Assembly (NCBI RefSeq): GCF_003076755.1
Contig: NZ_QDKM01000002.1
Location: forward strand, 186,001 to 250,000
Reading direction: 5' to 3'
Source of the DNA: Pararhodobacter oceanensis
Lineage (GTDB): Bacteria > Pseudomonadota > Alphaproteobacteria > Rhodobacterales > Rhodobacteraceae
Length of the DNA: 64,000 bases
Both the position numbers and the translations under genes were made by a program. Position 1 is the stretch's first letter; each line of letters opens with the position of its first letter. Positions 16,604-26,919 of this stretch are shown here, one piece after another. The notes beneath the pieces were generated by a model. That model did not search any database, was not told the DNA's origin, and worked only from the letters and a program-made list of their open reading frames with translations.

Positions 16604-19003
16604 TCAGGTGGCGCGTGGCGAGGCGACCTTCCAAATCTCGTTGGCGTAGCCGCGGATGGTGCGGTCGGAGGAAAACCAGCCCATGCCGGCGGTGTTATTT
16701 GCGGCGAGGCGGGTCCAGCGGTCGGCGTTTCGGTAAGCCTGATCGACCGCGCGCTGGGCGGTGAAATAGGCGTCGAAATCGCAGGTCACGAGGAAGAAAT
16801 CCTGCTCATAGAGCATGTGCAGGATGCCCGCGTAACGCTCGCGGTCGCTTTGCGAGAAGACGCCGCTGGCGATCTGTCCCAGCACCCGTGTCAGGCGCGG
16901 GCTTTCCTCGATGGCGCGGCGGGAAAACCCGTGTTCCCTGCGGCGGGCCTCGACCTCTTGCGCGGTCAGGCCGAAGAGGAAGAAATTCTCGTGCCCGACC
17001 TGCTCGCGGATTTCGACATTGGCGCCGTCGAGCGTGCCGATGGTCGGGCTGCCGTTGAGCGAAAGTTTCATATTGCCGGTGCCCGAGGCCTCTTTGCCGG
17101 CGGTGGAAATCTGTTCGGAAAGGTCGGAGGCGGGGATCAGGAGTTCGGCCATCGAGACATTGTAATTCTCGGGGTAGACGACCTGCAGGAGGTCGCGGGT
17201 GCGGGGGTCGGAGTTGATCGTTGCCGCCACATCATTGATCAGATGGATGATCGATTTCGCCATCGCATAGCCGGGGGCGGCCTTGCCGCCGAAGAGTTTG
17301 ACGCGCGGGGTCCAATCGCCGTTGGGGCTGTCGCAGATGTCATTCCACAGGGCGATGGTCTCGAGGATATTGAGCAGTTGGCGCTTATATTCATGCACTC
17401 GTTTGATCTGCACATCGAACATCGCTTCGGGGTCGATAGTCACATCGTCGCGGGTCTTTAACCATGCCGCCAAACGGTGTTTGTTGCTCAGCTTGGCGGC
17501 GCGGAATTGCGCGCGGAAACCGGCGTCGTCGATATGGGGGCGCAGGCCGCCAAGGCGCTCAAGATCGTCCTGCCAGCCGTCGCCGATGGTCTCGGTGATC
17601 AGATCGCCCAGCGGTTTGTTGCAGGTATAAAGCCAGCGGCGCGGGGTTATGCCGTTGGTTTGGTTGATAATTCTGCCCGGATAGGCGGTGTTGAGATCGG
17701 CGAAAACGGTTTCTTTGACCAGTTCGGTATGCAGCGCCGAGACGCCGTTGATCGTATGGGCCATGATAAAGGCCAGTTCGCCCATCTTGACCTCGCCGTG
17801 GTCGATGATGCGGATATCCGAGCCGGTTTCCTTGGCGTGGGCGTCTTGAATCAGCTCGATAATCCGGTGATGGCGCGGGAGGATGCGGGCGAAAAGCCCC
17901 TCGGGCCAACGCTCCAAGGCTTCGGGCAGCAGGGTGTGATTGGTGAAGCCGAGACAGGCGCGGGCGGTGGCAATCGCGCGGTCCATCGGCATGCCGTGGA
18001 TATCGGCCAGAAGGCGCACCAGTTCCGGCCCGGCGATCGCGGGATGGGTGTCATTGAGCTGGATGGCGACGTGATCGGCGAGGTCGTCGAGCGCGTGGCC
18101 TTCCGACAGCAGGCGGCGCAGCACATCCTGCACCGAGGCGGCGGAAAAGAAGTATTCCTGCTTGAGCCGCAGTTCTTTGCCCTCGTCGGTGGTGTCGTCG
18201 GGGTAAAGCACGCGGCTGATCGTGCGGGCGAGGCTCTCGGGGGCGTTGGCGGCGAGATAATCGCCGCGGTTGAAGCTTTCCAGATCGAACAGCGTCAGGG
18301 GTTTCGCCGCCCAGAGCCGCAATGTGTTGGCCCATTGCGCCTGCCAGCCGATGATCGGCGTGTCATAGGCCGAGGCGAGGACGGATTCGCCGGGGTGCCA
18401 GACCGCCTTGCCCTCGGACTCGCTGACATAGCCGCCGAAATGGATCGGATAGGTGACCTCGGGGCGCTCGAATTCCCAAGCGTGGCGCTGCGAGAGCCAT
18501 GTTTCGGCGGTCTCGATCTGCACGCCATTCTCGAAACGCTGCTCGAACAGCCCGTGTTCATAGCGGATGCCGTAGCCATAGGCGGGGATCGCGAGGGTCG
18601 AGAGGCTGTCGAGAAAACAGGCGGCGAGGCGGCCCAAACCACCGTTGCCCAAGGCGGCGTCGGGTTCATTGGCGACGACGCGCTGGTAGTCCTGCCCGAG
18701 GTCAGTCAGTGCCGTGCGCGCCGCCTCTTCGACGCCGAGATTGATCGCCACGTCTTCGATCAAGCGGCCAATCAGGAATTCCATCGACAGGTAATAGACG
18801 CGTTTGGCCTTGGCCTCATAGGTGTCGCGGGTGGCGGCGAACCACGGATCGACCACCAGATCGCGCATCGCCAGCGACAAAGACATGCGCCAGTCATAGG
18901 TCGAGGCATGCGCCGCGTCTTTGCCCAGCGAGGTTTTCAAATGCGTGCTGATGCTGGCCTTGAGCGCGGCGGCATCAATCTGGGGGATGGCATCTCGGGG
19001 CAT
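16604..19003 (-). CDS. glgP: Glycogen/starch/alpha-glucan phosphorylase
   Basis: Releases glucose-1-phosphate from glycogen ends using phosphate and PLP. The PLP-lysine motif EASGTGNMKLSLNGSPTIGT and the conserved GNGGLGRLAACFLDS and ERLWAAKP-type segments are present. Length of 799 is normal. ATG at 19003 was preferred over the GTG two codons upstream because the purine-rich AAGAGA sits at better spacing. It opens the glg block 65 nt downstream of the fructokinase gene on the same strand, so readthrough from the polyol operon is possible; no terminator is obvious in between. Confidence 0.96.
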   Translation of the reverse strand: MPRDAIPQIDAAALKASISTHLKTSLGKDAAHASTYDWRMSLSLAMRDLVVDPWFAATRDTYEAKAKRVYYLSMEFLIGRLIEDVAINLGVEEAARTALTDLGQDYQRVVANEPDAALGNGGLGRLAACFLDSLSTLAIPAYGYGIRYEHGLFEQRFENGVQIETAETWLSQRHAWEFERPEVTYPIHFGGYVSESEGKAVWHPGESVLASAYDTPIIGWQAQWANTLRLWAAKPLTLFDLESFNRGDYLAANAPESLARTISRVLYPDDTTDEGKELRLKQEYFFSAASVQDVLRRLLSEGHALDDLADHVAIQLNDTHPAIAGPELVRLLADIHGMPMDRAIATARACLGFTNHTLLPEALERWPEGLFARILPRHHRIIELIQDAHAKETGSDIRIIDHGEVKMGELAFIMAHTINGVSALHTELVKETVFADLNTAYPGRIINQTNGITPRRWLYTCNKPLGDLITETIGDGWQDDLERLGGLRPHIDDAGFRAQFRAAKLSNKHRLAAWLKTRDDVTIDPEAMFDVQIKRVHEYKRQLLNILETIALWNDICDSPNGDWTPRVKLFGGKAAPGYAMAKSIIHLINDVAATINSDPRTRDLLQVVYPENYNVSMAELLIPASDLSEQISTAGKEASGTGNMKLSLNGSPTIGTLDGANVEIREQVGHENFFLFGLTAQEVEARRREHGFSRRAIEESPRLTRVLGQIASGVFSQSDRERYAGILHMLYEQDFFLVTCDFDAYFTAQRAVDQAYRNADRWTRLAANNTAGMGWFSSDRTIRGYANEIWKVASPRAT

Positions 19004-19067
19004 TTTCACGTCTCTTTTTCCTATGGGGCGGATTGCGGCGCCGGTCGCGGGCGGCGCCTCTTAGACC

Positions 19068-20000
19068 TCATGCGCCGACCTCATGCGCCCAGGGCGGGTT
19101 GGCGCCGTGCCGCGAGACGGTGATCGCGGCGACGCGGGTGCCGTAGTCGAGGGCTTGGGTCAGGTGTTCGGCGCTGAGGGTTTTGAGGCCCGCGAGGGTC
19201 AGCAGCCCGTGGCGTTGCAGACTGGCGAGAAATCCGGCGTTGAACGTATCGCCAGCGCCCACGGTATCGGCGACGGTGACTTTTTTCACTGGCACATCAA
19301 CGGTTTGATCGTCGCCGAAATAGGCGGTCGCGCCCTCGCTGCCGCGGGTGAGGATGAGGATATCCGGTCCTTGCTCGCGCAGGATGGCGGCTTTTTCACC
19401 CGGGGTCAGCGGGCCGGGGACGATCCAGTTGAGGTCTTCATCCGAGACTTTGAGGATATCGGTGACCGCGATCATCTGCGCCAGACGCCTGCGGTAGCGG
19501 GGCTCGTCGGAGATGAAACTGGCGCGGATATTGGGGTCCATGACGATCACCCGCTTGCCCGCCTCGTGCTGGGCCAAGGCGCGGTAGAATTCGGCGGCGG
19601 GTTCGTTGATCAGGCTGATACCGCCGAAATAAAGCGCGGTCACATCGCGCGGTATCCGCGGCAGATCAGCGGGGTCGAGCATCCGTCCGGCGGTGTTCTC
19701 GTCATAGAAGGTATAGGTGGCGTCGCCGTTATTCAGTTTGACAAAGGCCAGCGTTGTCGGGCGGTTGGAGATGATCACATGGGTGGTCGCGACCTCGCTG
19801 GCGTGGAGGTTCTCGATCAGCAACTCGCCAAAGAGATCGGTCGAGAGGCCGGAAAGAAAGCCGGTGGCGATGCCCAGCCGTCCCAGCGCGATGGCGGTGT
19901 TGAACACCGCGCCGCCGCCATGGGGCACCAGACAGGGCGCGCCCGCAGCATCGGTTGAGGGGATCATGTCGATCAGCGCATCACCGCAGCAAAGTATCAT
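19068..20000 (-). CDS. mtlZ: PfkB-family carbohydrate kinase, probable fructokinase
   Basis: Phosphorylates a sugar, most likely the fructose made by the adjacent mannitol dehydrogenase. The PfkB fold is shown by GGAVFNTAIALGRLG near residue 30 and signature 2, DTVGAGDTFNAGFLASL, containing the catalytic Asp and anion hole. Length from the chosen ATG is 310 residues, normal for the family; AGAAGGG is the ribosome-binding site. An 82-codon N-terminal extension is open but overlaps mtlK and is not supported. Gene order mtlK-mtlZ matches the polyol operon of Rhodobacter sphaeroides, hence the symbol, given by analogy. Confidence 0.88.
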   Translation of the reverse strand: MILCCGDALIDMIPSTDAAGAPCLVPHGGGAVFNTAIALGRLGIATGFLSGLSTDLFGELLIENLHASEVATTHVIISNRPTTLAFVKLNNGDATYTFYDENTAGRMLDPADLPRIPRDVTALYFGGISLINEPAAEFYRALAQHEAGKRVIVMDPNIRASFISDEPRYRRRLAQMIAVTDILKVSDEDLNWIVPGPLTPGEKAAILREQGPDILILTRGSEGATAYFGDDQTVDVPVKKVTVADTVGAGDTFNAGFLASLQRHGLLTLAGLKTLSAEHLTQALDYGTRVAAITVSRHGANPPWAHEVGA

Positions 20001-20046
20001 CGCGATGTGACCCTTCTGCTGTGGCGGCGGTTGTGCCAAGGCCGGT

Positions 20047-21528
20047 TCATGCGTTGCCCTCCACATGGTCTTGGAGCGTGCTGGCGGTGCCGTGTTCCTG
20101 CAGTCGGCGCAGGGCGGTTGCAAAGGCCTCGCGGAACACCGGATCACGGCCCACCGCACCATACACCGGCTCTTGATCAAGCCAAACCTCGGGTTCGCTC
20201 TGGGCGCGTTGGGCGGTGGCGTGGAGTTGGTCCCAGTTTGGATCATTGGGCGCGATGGTGCCGCCGTGTTCGTCCCGTCCGAGGCAATAGCGGCACCAGA
20301 GCGCCGAACTCAGCGCCAGACCCGCGGGCGGGCGGCCCGCTTGCAGGTTCTCGGCAATCGAGCCGACGATGAATTTGGGCTGGCGGTTGCTGCCGTCATA
20401 GCTGAGCCGCGAGATCGTATCGGCGACGCCGGGATTGGCAAAGCGGCCAAGGATGGTCTCGAGATACTCTTGCGGGGTGAAACCGGGGACGGGGGCGACA
20501 AAGGGCAGCACATCGGTCTCGAGGGTTTTGCGCAGATAGGCGTGGATCAAGGGATCGGTGACCGCGTCATGCGAATAGGTGAAACCGAGCATCGCGCCCG
20601 CATAGGCCATGATCGCATGGCCGCCGTTGAGAATGCGCAGTTTCATCTTCTCGAAACTGGCAATGTCATGGGTGAAGGTCACGCCGACTTCTTCGAGCGC
20701 GGGTCTGCCGTCGGTGAAACTATCCTCGAGCACCCATTGTTTGAAGGGCTCGCAGATCACCGGCGCCAGATCGGCAAGGCCGAAACGCTCGGCGACCAGA
20801 GCGCGCTCGCGGTCGCCGGTGGCGGGGGTGATCCGGTCAACCATACCGTTGGGGAAGGTGACATGCTCGTTGATCCATGCGGCGAGATCGGGGTTGATGC
20901 GCTGCGCGAGGCCGGTGATCACCGCGCGGGCGATATCGCCGTTGCCGGGCAGGTTGTCGCAGGACATGACGGTGAAGGGTTTGATCCCCTGCGCGCGGCG
21001 TGCGGCCAAGGCGGCGATGATTGCGCCAAAGGCCGAGTTGGGGGCTTGCGGTGCGGCAATGTCATGGAGGAGCGTCGGATGATCGGTGTTCAGATCGCCA
21101 TTGCCATCAAGGAAATACCCGCCTTCGGTGACGGTCAGCGAGACGATCCGCGTTTCGGGATCGGTCATCGCGTGGATCAGCGCGGCATTGCCTTGGGGCT
21201 CGACGGGGACAAAACCGGTCATCACCCCGATCACCGAGGCGGCGGCGCGGTCGAAATCCACTTCGACGACCGAATAGAGGCAATCTTGTTGCATAAGCAG
21301 ATCGCGGGTGGCTGTGTCGGGGTCGCGGACACCGGCGCCGATGATACCCCATGCAGGATCGCCGCCCGCGTTCATCAAGGCGTTGAGATAGACCGCCTGA
21401 TGCGCGCGGTGGAAATTGCCAAGGCCGATGTGCAGAATGCCGGGTTTGAGCGCGGCGCGGTCATATCTGGGCGGTGCGACAAGCGTGCGCAGCATCCCAA
21501 GATTGGCCTGTAACAACGGTGTGTTCAT
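20047..21528 (-). CDS. mtlK: Mannitol 2-dehydrogenase
   Basis: Oxidises D-mannitol (and often arabitol or sorbitol) to the ketose with NAD. It belongs to the long-chain polyol dehydrogenase family, with 493 residues. Family features are LHIGLGNFHRAHQAVYL near residue 32, TVTEGGYFLD and the catalytic segment KMKLRILNGGHAIMAYAG containing the conserved Lys, Asn and His. It lies between the transporter ATPase gene (83 nt upstream) and the fructokinase. The window has no short-chain sorbitol dehydrogenase, which in R. sphaeroides sits exactly at the ATPase-mtlK junction. Confidence 0.92.
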   Translation of the reverse strand: MNTPLLQANLGMLRTLVAPPRYDRAALKPGILHIGLGNFHRAHQAVYLNALMNAGGDPAWGIIGAGVRDPDTATRDLLMQQDCLYSVVEVDFDRAAASVIGVMTGFVPVEPQGNAALIHAMTDPETRIVSLTVTEGGYFLDGNGDLNTDHPTLLHDIAAPQAPNSAFGAIIAALAARRAQGIKPFTVMSCDNLPGNGDIARAVITGLAQRINPDLAAWINEHVTFPNGMVDRITPATGDRERALVAERFGLADLAPVICEPFKQWVLEDSFTDGRPALEEVGVTFTHDIASFEKMKLRILNGGHAIMAYAGAMLGFTYSHDAVTDPLIHAYLRKTLETDVLPFVAPVPGFTPQEYLETILGRFANPGVADTISRLSYDGSNRQPKFIVGSIAENLQAGRPPAGLALSSALWCRYCLGRDEHGGTIAPNDPNWDQLHATAQRAQSEPEVWLDQEPVYGAVGRDPVFREAFATALRRLQEHGTASTLQDHVEGNA

Positions 21529-21611
21529 TCACTTACCCCCGGGGGTTTCGGGCATATACCGATGCCGCTGACATGGTGGATCAGGGCGCGATTGTGCTGG
21601 CTGGTCCGCCG

Positions 21612-22616
21612 TTAGCTGATCCGCAGACCCTGCGCGTCGAATTTATGGATCTGGTCGGCGCGCGGGGTCAGGTGGACGGTGTCGCCGTGGTTCAGCGCCA
21701 CATCGCCAGCGATGCGCACGGTCACCGGATCGCAGCCGGGGACACCGTGGACATGCAGGAAGGTGTCCGACCCCAGATGCTCGGCGACGCCGACGGTGCC
21801 TTGCCAGAGCCCCTCGGTGGTCGAGATGTCGATATGCTCGGGGCGGACGCCGATGGTGGTGGCATTGTGTTTGGCGGCCTCAGTGCCTTCGACAAGGTTC
21901 ATCCGCGGCGAGCCGATGAAACCGGCGACGAATTTGTTGCGCGGCGTGTGATAGAGATCGAGCGGGCTGCCGACCTGTTCGATCACACCGGCCTGTAGCA
22001 CGACGATCTTATCGGCCATGGTCATCGCTTCGACCTGATCATGGGTCACATAGACCATCGTGGTCTTGAGCTTCTTGTGCAGTTCCGAGATTTCCATCCG
22101 CATGCCGACGCGCAGCGCGGCATCAAGGTTGGAGAGCGGCTCGTCAAAGAGAAAAGCGGCAGGCTCGCGGACAATGGCGCGGCCGATGGCCACCCGCTGG
22201 CGCTGCCCGCCCGAGAGCTGGCCGGGGCGGCGGTGCAGGTAGTCGGTGAGGTTCAGCGCCTTGGCGGCGGCTTCGATCCGGCGGTCCTGCTCGGCCTGAT
22301 CCATTTTCGCCATGCGCAGCGGAAAGGCGATGTTCTTGCGCACCGTCATATGCGGATAGAGCGCGTAGGACTGGAACACCATCGCCAGCCGCCGTTTCGC
22401 GGGGGGCAGGGCGGTGGCGTCCTCGCCGTCGATCTCGATCACCCCCGAGGTGGTATCCTCGAGCCCCGCGATCAGCCGCAGGAGGGTGGATTTGCCGCAG
22501 CCCGAGGGGCCGACAAAGACGACAAATTCACCGTCAACGATCTCGAGATCCAGAGGTGGAATGACCACCACATCGCCGAAAGCCTTTTTGACCTGCTTGA
22601 GTTGGATGCGTCCCAT
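21612..22616 (-). CDS. smoK: Polyol ABC transporter, ATP-binding protein (UgpC/MalK type)
   Basis: Energises sugar-alcohol uptake from the cytoplasmic side. Walker A is GPSGCGKST, the signature [14 protein letters not shown] and Walker [11 protein letters not shown], with the switch His in VTHDQVEAM. The C-terminal ~100 residues form the MalK-type OB regulatory domain ([11 protein letters not shown]). At 334 residues it is typical of the CUT1 family. It follows the second permease gene after 10 nt. Substrate assignment rests on the adjacent mannitol dehydrogenase. Confidence 0.93.
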   Translation of the reverse strand: MGRIQLKQVKKAFGDVVVIPPLDLEIVDGEFVVFVGPSGCGKSTLLRLIAGLEDTTSGVIEIDGEDATALPPAKRRLAMVFQSYALYPHMTVRKNIAFPLRMAKMDQAEQDRRIEAAAKALNLTDYLHRRPGQLSGGQRQRVAIGRAIVREPAAFLFDEPLSNLDAALRVGMRMEISELHKKLKTTMVYVTHDQVEAMTMADKIVVLQAGVIEQVGSPLDLYHTPRNKFVAGFIGSPRMNLVEGTEAAKHNATTIGVRPEHIDISTTEGLWQGTVGVAEHLGSDTFLHVHGVPGCDPVTVRIAGDVALNHGDTVHLTPRADQIHKFDAQGLRIS

Positions 22617-22626
22617 TATATGTTCC

Positions 22627-23457
22627 TCACTTCACGGCGCCAAAGGTCAGACCGCGGACAAGTTGTTTCTGGCTGAACCAGCCAAGGATCAGGATCGGTG
22701 CGATGGCCATGGTCGAGGCCGCACTCAGCTTGGCGAAGAACAGGCCCTCGGGGCTGGAATAGCTGGCAATAAAGGCGGTCAGGGGCGCGGCATCGACCGA
22801 GGTCAGGTTCAGCGTCCAGAAGGCCTCGTTCCATGCCAGAATGAAGTTCAGCAGTAGCGTCGAGGCAATGCCGGGGATCGCCATCGGGGTCAGCACATAG
22901 AGGATTTCATCCTTGAGCGTGGCCCCGTCCATCCGCGCGGCCTCGAGGATCTCGCCGGGGATTTCGCGGAAATAGGTGTAGAGCATCCAGACGATGATCG
23001 GCAGGTTGATCAGCATCAAGATCACCACCAGCGCGGCGCGGTTGTCCAACACGCCTAGTCGGATGCACAGCAGGTAGATCGGATAGAGCACTCCCACCGC
23101 GGGCAGCATTTTGGTCGAGAGCATCCACAACAGGATGTCTTTGGTACGCCGTGAGGGCACAAAGGCCATCGACCATGCGGCGGGCACCGCGATCAGCACG
23201 CCAAGCAGCGTCGAGCCGCCCGCAATGATCACCGAGTTGGTCAGAAAACGCATGTAGTTCGAGCGCTCGAGCACGACGCTGTAATTCTCGAGCGTCCAGT
23301 CAAAGAACATGAACACCGGCGGGTTGGCGATCGCCTCGGCCTCGGATTTGAACGAGGTCAGGATGGTCCAGAGGATCGGAAAGAAGATCAGCAGACCGAT
23401 GCTCCAGGCGACCACGGTGTTGAGGGCTTTGCGTTGGGATGTGACGGCTCTTGCCAT
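22627..23457 (-). CDS. smoG: Polyol ABC transporter, permease (MalG type)
   Basis: Inner-membrane subunit with about six transmembrane segments, the first being [20 protein letters not shown]. The cytoplasmic EAA loop that docks on the ATPase is [21 protein letters not shown]. The ATG at 23457 is preferred; an in-frame TTG two codons earlier is closer to the GAGGAG ribosome-binding site and cannot be excluded. It begins 13 nt after the stop of the partner permease gene. CUT1 family; the polyol substrate is inferred from neighbours. Confidence 0.92.
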   Translation of the reverse strand: MARAVTSQRKALNTVVAWSIGLLIFFPILWTILTSFKSEAEAIANPPVFMFFDWTLENYSVVLERSNYMRFLTNSVIIAGGSTLLGVLIAVPAAWSMAFVPSRRTKDILLWMLSTKMLPAVGVLYPIYLLCIRLGVLDNRAALVVILMLINLPIIVWMLYTYFREIPGEILEAARMDGATLKDEILYVLTPMAIPGIASTLLLNFILAWNEAFWTLNLTSVDAAPLTAFIASYSSPEGLFFAKLSAASTMAIAPILILGWFSQKQLVRGLTFGAVK

Positions 23458-23470
23458 GATCAAATGCTCC

Positions 23471-24337
23471 TCAGTTATCCAGGTTCTTGCCGACGATGCG
23501 CATCAGGAAGATGGCGACGATATTGGCAAGGATGATGGCATAGACGCCGCCGGCACTGCCCAGCCCGATGTTCTGGCTTTCCAGCACGCGCTGGTAGATC
23601 AGATAGGTCAGGGTGCGGGTGCCAAAGGCGCCGCCGGTGGTGACGAAAATCTCGGCAAAGACCGCGAGCACAAAGATCGTCTGGATCAACACCACGATGG
23701 TGATTGCGCGGCTTAGATGCGGCAGCGAGATAAAGAAGAACCTTGCCAAGGGGGTGGCGCCGTCGATCTCGGCGGCTTCGAGTTGCTCGCTGTCGAGCGA
23801 TTGAATCGCGGTGAGCAGGATCAGGGTCGCAAAGGGCAGCCATTGCCACGAGACGATGAGGATGATCGAGAACACCGAGGCGTCTTGCAGCCAGACCAAG
23901 GGGTCAGCGCCGAAGAACCGCCACAGATGGGCGAGGACGCCGTTCACCGGGTCCATGAACATATTCTTCCAGACCAGCGCCGAGACCGTGGGCATCACAA
24001 AGAAGGGCGCGATGACGAGGATGCGGACAATGCCCTGTCCCCACATCGGCTTGTCGAGCAGGATCGCCAGCAAGACGCCAAAGACGATCGAGATCAACAG
24101 CACGCCGCCGACAATGATCAGGGTGGTCAGGACCGAGGGCCAGAAGGCGCTGGAAGAGACAAAGCGCGTGAAATTGTTGAAACCCGCAAAGCCAAGATCG
24201 CCACCGCGCAGGGGCAGATAATTGCGAAACGAGAACCACAAGGTCATGCACAGCGGCACCAGCATCCAGACGAGGAGCAAAAATACCGCAGGGGCCATCA
24301 TGATCCGCGCTGCAGATCGCGAGTGCTGGGTTGCCAT
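23471..24337 (-). CDS. smoF: Polyol ABC transporter, permease (MalF type)
   Basis: Second inner-membrane subunit of 288 residues, beginning with MAPAVFLLLVWMLVPLCMTL as first membrane helix and carrying the EAA loop EAAEIDGATPLARFFFISLP. It pairs with the MalG-type permease to form the translocation pore. Between it and the binding-protein gene there are 113 nt, the largest gap inside the transporter operon; in such operons this is often where an mRNA-stabilising hairpin lies, though none was established here. Confidence 0.92.
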   Translation of the reverse strand: MATQHSRSAARIMMAPAVFLLLVWMLVPLCMTLWFSFRNYLPLRGGDLGFAGFNNFTRFVSSSAFWPSVLTTLIIVGGVLLISIVFGVLLAILLDKPMWGQGIVRILVIAPFFVMPTVSALVWKNMFMDPVNGVLAHLWRFFGADPLVWLQDASVFSIILIVSWQWLPFATLILLTAIQSLDSEQLEAAEIDGATPLARFFFISLPHLSRAITIVVLIQTIFVLAVFAEIFVTTGGAFGTRTLTYLIYQRVLESQNIGLGSAGGVYAIILANIVAIFLMRIVGKNLDN

Positions 24338-24450
24338 GCCACATATCCTCTGCTGTGGGGCGCAATGGCCCGTGAGTTTTCGGCTGTAGGGAATAAACGG
24401 CCAGAGCCGGAGGGCGACGTTTGCCGCCTTCCGGTGTGACCTGAAGCGGC

Positions 24451-25791
24451 TTAGCGGTAGCCCGCCGCTTCCATCGCTTCATTGGTGATCGCTTGCGCGT
24501 TCTCCAGCGCTTCATCGACGCTTTGCTGGCCGGCGTAATAGGCCGAGAACTCCTGGCTGACTTCGGTCGCGATACCGGCAAACTCGGGGATCGCGGCGAA
24601 TTGGACGCCGACATAGGGTGTCGGCTCGACCGTCGAGTTGTTGGGATCAGCCGAGAGGATCGAGTCCAGCGTCATCTGCGCGAAGGGCACCTCTTGGTAG
24701 TTGGGGTTCTCATAGAGCGAGATCCGCGCCCCCGGAGGCACATTGGCCCAGCCTTCGTTCTCGGCGACCATGTCGATATAGCCGGTGCCGGTGGCCCATT
24801 CGATGAACTGCATGGCGGCGTCCTGCTGCTGGGTGCCCGCGGGGATCGCCAGCGCCCAAGCCCAGAGCCAGTTCGAGCGCCGCCCGAGGCCATTGTCGGG
24901 TGCCAGAGCAAAGCCGACGCTATCGGCAACGGTGGAATCCTCATTGGTCACGAAAGAGGCCGCAACGGTGGCGTCGATCCACATGCCGCAGAGGCCCTGC
25001 TGGAACATCGAGAGGTTCTCGTTAAACCCGTTGGTGGCGAAACCGGCGGGACCGGATTCCTGCATCATATCGTTAAAGAAGGTCAGCGTGTCGCGCCACG
25101 GCTGGGTGTCGAACTGGGCGTTCCAGTCCATATCGAACCAGCGCGCGCCAAAGGAGTTGGACATCGCGGTGATCAGCGCCCCGCCTTCGCCCCAGCCAGC
25201 CTTGCCGCGCAGGCAGATGCCGTTGACGTCATTGTCACGGTCGGTCATTGCCGCCGCCGCCTCGCGGATGAACTCCCATGTCGGTGCATCGGGCATCTCG
25301 AGCCCTGCGGCCTCCATCAGATCGGTGCGATACATGATCATCGAGCTTTCGCCGTAGAAGGGCGCGGCATAGAGCGTGCCGTCATGGCTCAGACCGCCGC
25401 GCATCGCGGGCAGGATGTCATCGACGTTGTATTCCTCCGAGAGCCCGTCCAGCGGCACCAGCCAACCGGCGGCGCCCCAGATCGGCGTCTCATACATGCC
25501 GATGGTCATGATATCGAACTGGCCGCCATTGGTGGTGATGTCGGTGGTCACGCGCTGGCGCAGCACATTCTCTTCCAGCGTCACCCATTCGACACTGATG
25601 CCGGTCTCTTCGGTGAACTGGTCGGTGTAACCCTGCATGCGGATCATATCACCGTTGTTGACGGTGGCGATGGTGATGGTCTGCGCGTGGCTATCGGCAA
25701 AACCCGTGCTGGTCATCAGCAAGGTCAGCGCGCTGGCACTGCAAGACAGGCGGCCGAATAAACCGCCAGAAAAACGCGACGTGTAAGACAT
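24451..25791 (-). CDS. smoE: Polyol ABC transporter, solute-binding protein
   Basis: Periplasmic receptor of the extracellular solute-binding family 1, 446 residues from the chosen ATG. The N-terminus is a signal peptide (ASALTLLMTSTGFADSHAQ) and there is no convincing lipobox, so it should be free in the periplasm. Typical family text is YTDQFTEETGISVEWV, DIMTIGMYETP and LWAWALAIPAGTQQQDAAM. The upstream sequence GGGGGAAT provides a ribosome-binding site for this Met; ten further codons upstream are open. It is the first transport gene, 164 nt downstream of the regulator gene. Confidence 0.93.
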   Translation of the reverse strand: MSYTSRFSGGLFGRLSCSASALTLLMTSTGFADSHAQTITIATVNNGDMIRMQGYTDQFTEETGISVEWVTLEENVLRQRVTTDITTNGGQFDIMTIGMYETPIWGAAGWLVPLDGLSEEYNVDDILPAMRGGLSHDGTLYAAPFYGESSMIMYRTDLMEAAGLEMPDAPTWEFIREAAAAMTDRDNDVNGICLRGKAGWGEGGALITAMSNSFGARWFDMDWNAQFDTQPWRDTLTFFNDMMQESGPAGFATNGFNENLSMFQQGLCGMWIDATVAASFVTNEDSTVADSVGFALAPDNGLGRRSNWLWAWALAIPAGTQQQDAAMQFIEWATGTGYIDMVAENEGWANVPPGARISLYENPNYQEVPFAQMTLDSILSADPNNSTVEPTPYVGVQFAAIPEFAGIATEVSQEFSAYYAGQQSVDEALENAQAITNEAMEAAGYR

Positions 25792-25955
25792 ATAATTCCC
25801 CCCAAAGGACTGACACGGCAACTTTCGGTTGCTGGCGGCCAGTATTCGTTATGGGGTGGGCATTTGTCAACATATTTGGGATATTGCTCATGGCGCAGAC
25901 GGGCAGCGCGCGGCGGGGTGAAAAACACCCGCCGAAAACAAGGCACTGGCTGGTG

Positions 25956-26912
25956 TCAGGCGAGTGCGAGCACCGCCGTGGCGGTCGCCTCATCGGTGAT
26001 CAGACCGTTGATCAGCCGCCCGCGACAGGCCGCGAGAATCGCCTTACGCTTGTTCTGGCCCACCGCCAGCCCGATAAACGGGCGCGGATTATCGGGGGTG
26101 ATTCTGGCGCTGGAGACCCGCCGGTTGGTGGCGCCCTCGATCAGGTTTCCGGCGGCGTCAAAGACCCAGCCGACGATCTCGCCGACCGCGCCCAGCTCGG
26201 TCAGCTCCTGACTTTCCTCGACCGAGATAAACCCGTCCATCACCAAAGGCGCGGTGGCGTCGATATGGCCGATGCCGACGAAACTGACATCGGCCTTGGC
26301 GCAAAGCTCATGGGTGCGCCGCACCGGCTCTTGGGCCAGCAGCAGCGGCAGTTCCTCGGCATTACGCACCAGCACCGGCAAGGGCATTGGGTTGTGTTTC
26401 GAGCCGATCCGGTGGGCCATACGCACGACGATATTGAAGGCCGTCGCGGTGCCATCGGTATGGGTGTTGCCGACCAGCGACACGGTATGGTGCTGCGGGC
26501 AATCCATCGTCGGCATATGCTCGATACAGGCGCGCAGTAGGCGACCGGTGCCGAGGGCGACGATCACCGGCGGTTCGGAGAGATAATATTTCTCGATCTC
26601 CACCGCCGTCGCCGCAGCCACCCCGTGCAACAGCCCCGGTGCCTCGGGATCGCTGGGCACGATTTCGCAAAAACTCAGGCCGAATTTCTCTTTCATCTGC
26701 GCGGCGAGATGCAGGCAATTCGCCACCGGATGATCGAGGCGGAATTTGATCAGCCCCTCGGCCACCGCTGTCGAGACCAGCCGCTGCGCGGTTTGCCGCG
26801 ACACGCCCAGCTTGCGGGCGATCTCGTCCTGATTGTTGCCGGCGACATAGTAAAGCCAACCGGCACGCGCGGCTTTGTCGAGTTTATCAATGATAACGCT
26901 GGGTTTCGCCAT
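25956..26912 (-). CDS. SorC-family sugar-binding transcriptional regulator
   Basis: DNA-binding regulator of 318 residues. The N-terminal helix-turn-helix is NNQDEIARKLGVSRQTAQRLVSTA (about residues 26-49). The rest is a SorC/DeoR-type sugar-phosphate sensing domain, with VALGTGRLLRACIEHM, VSLVGNTHTDGTA and FVGIGHID. It lies 164 nt upstream of the binding-protein gene on the same strand and 7 nt after the HAD gene, so it probably controls the polyol operon in response to a polyol or a phosphorylated derivative. Whether it activates or represses cannot be told. Confidence 0.88.
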   Translation of the reverse strand: MAKPSVIIDKLDKAARAGWLYYVAGNNQDEIARKLGVSRQTAQRLVSTAVAEGLIKFRLDHPVANCLHLAAQMKEKFGLSFCEIVPSDPEAPGLLHGVAAATAVEIEKYYLSEPPVIVALGTGRLLRACIEHMPTMDCPQHHTVSLVGNTHTDGTATAFNIVVRMAHRIGSKHNPMPLPVLVRNAEELPLLLAQEPVRRTHELCAKADVSFVGIGHIDATAPLVMDGFISVEESQELTELGAVGEIVGWVFDAAGNLIEGATNRRVSSARITPDNPRPFIGLAVGQNKRKAILAACRGRLINGLITDEATATAVLALA

Positions 26913-26919
26913 AAATCAC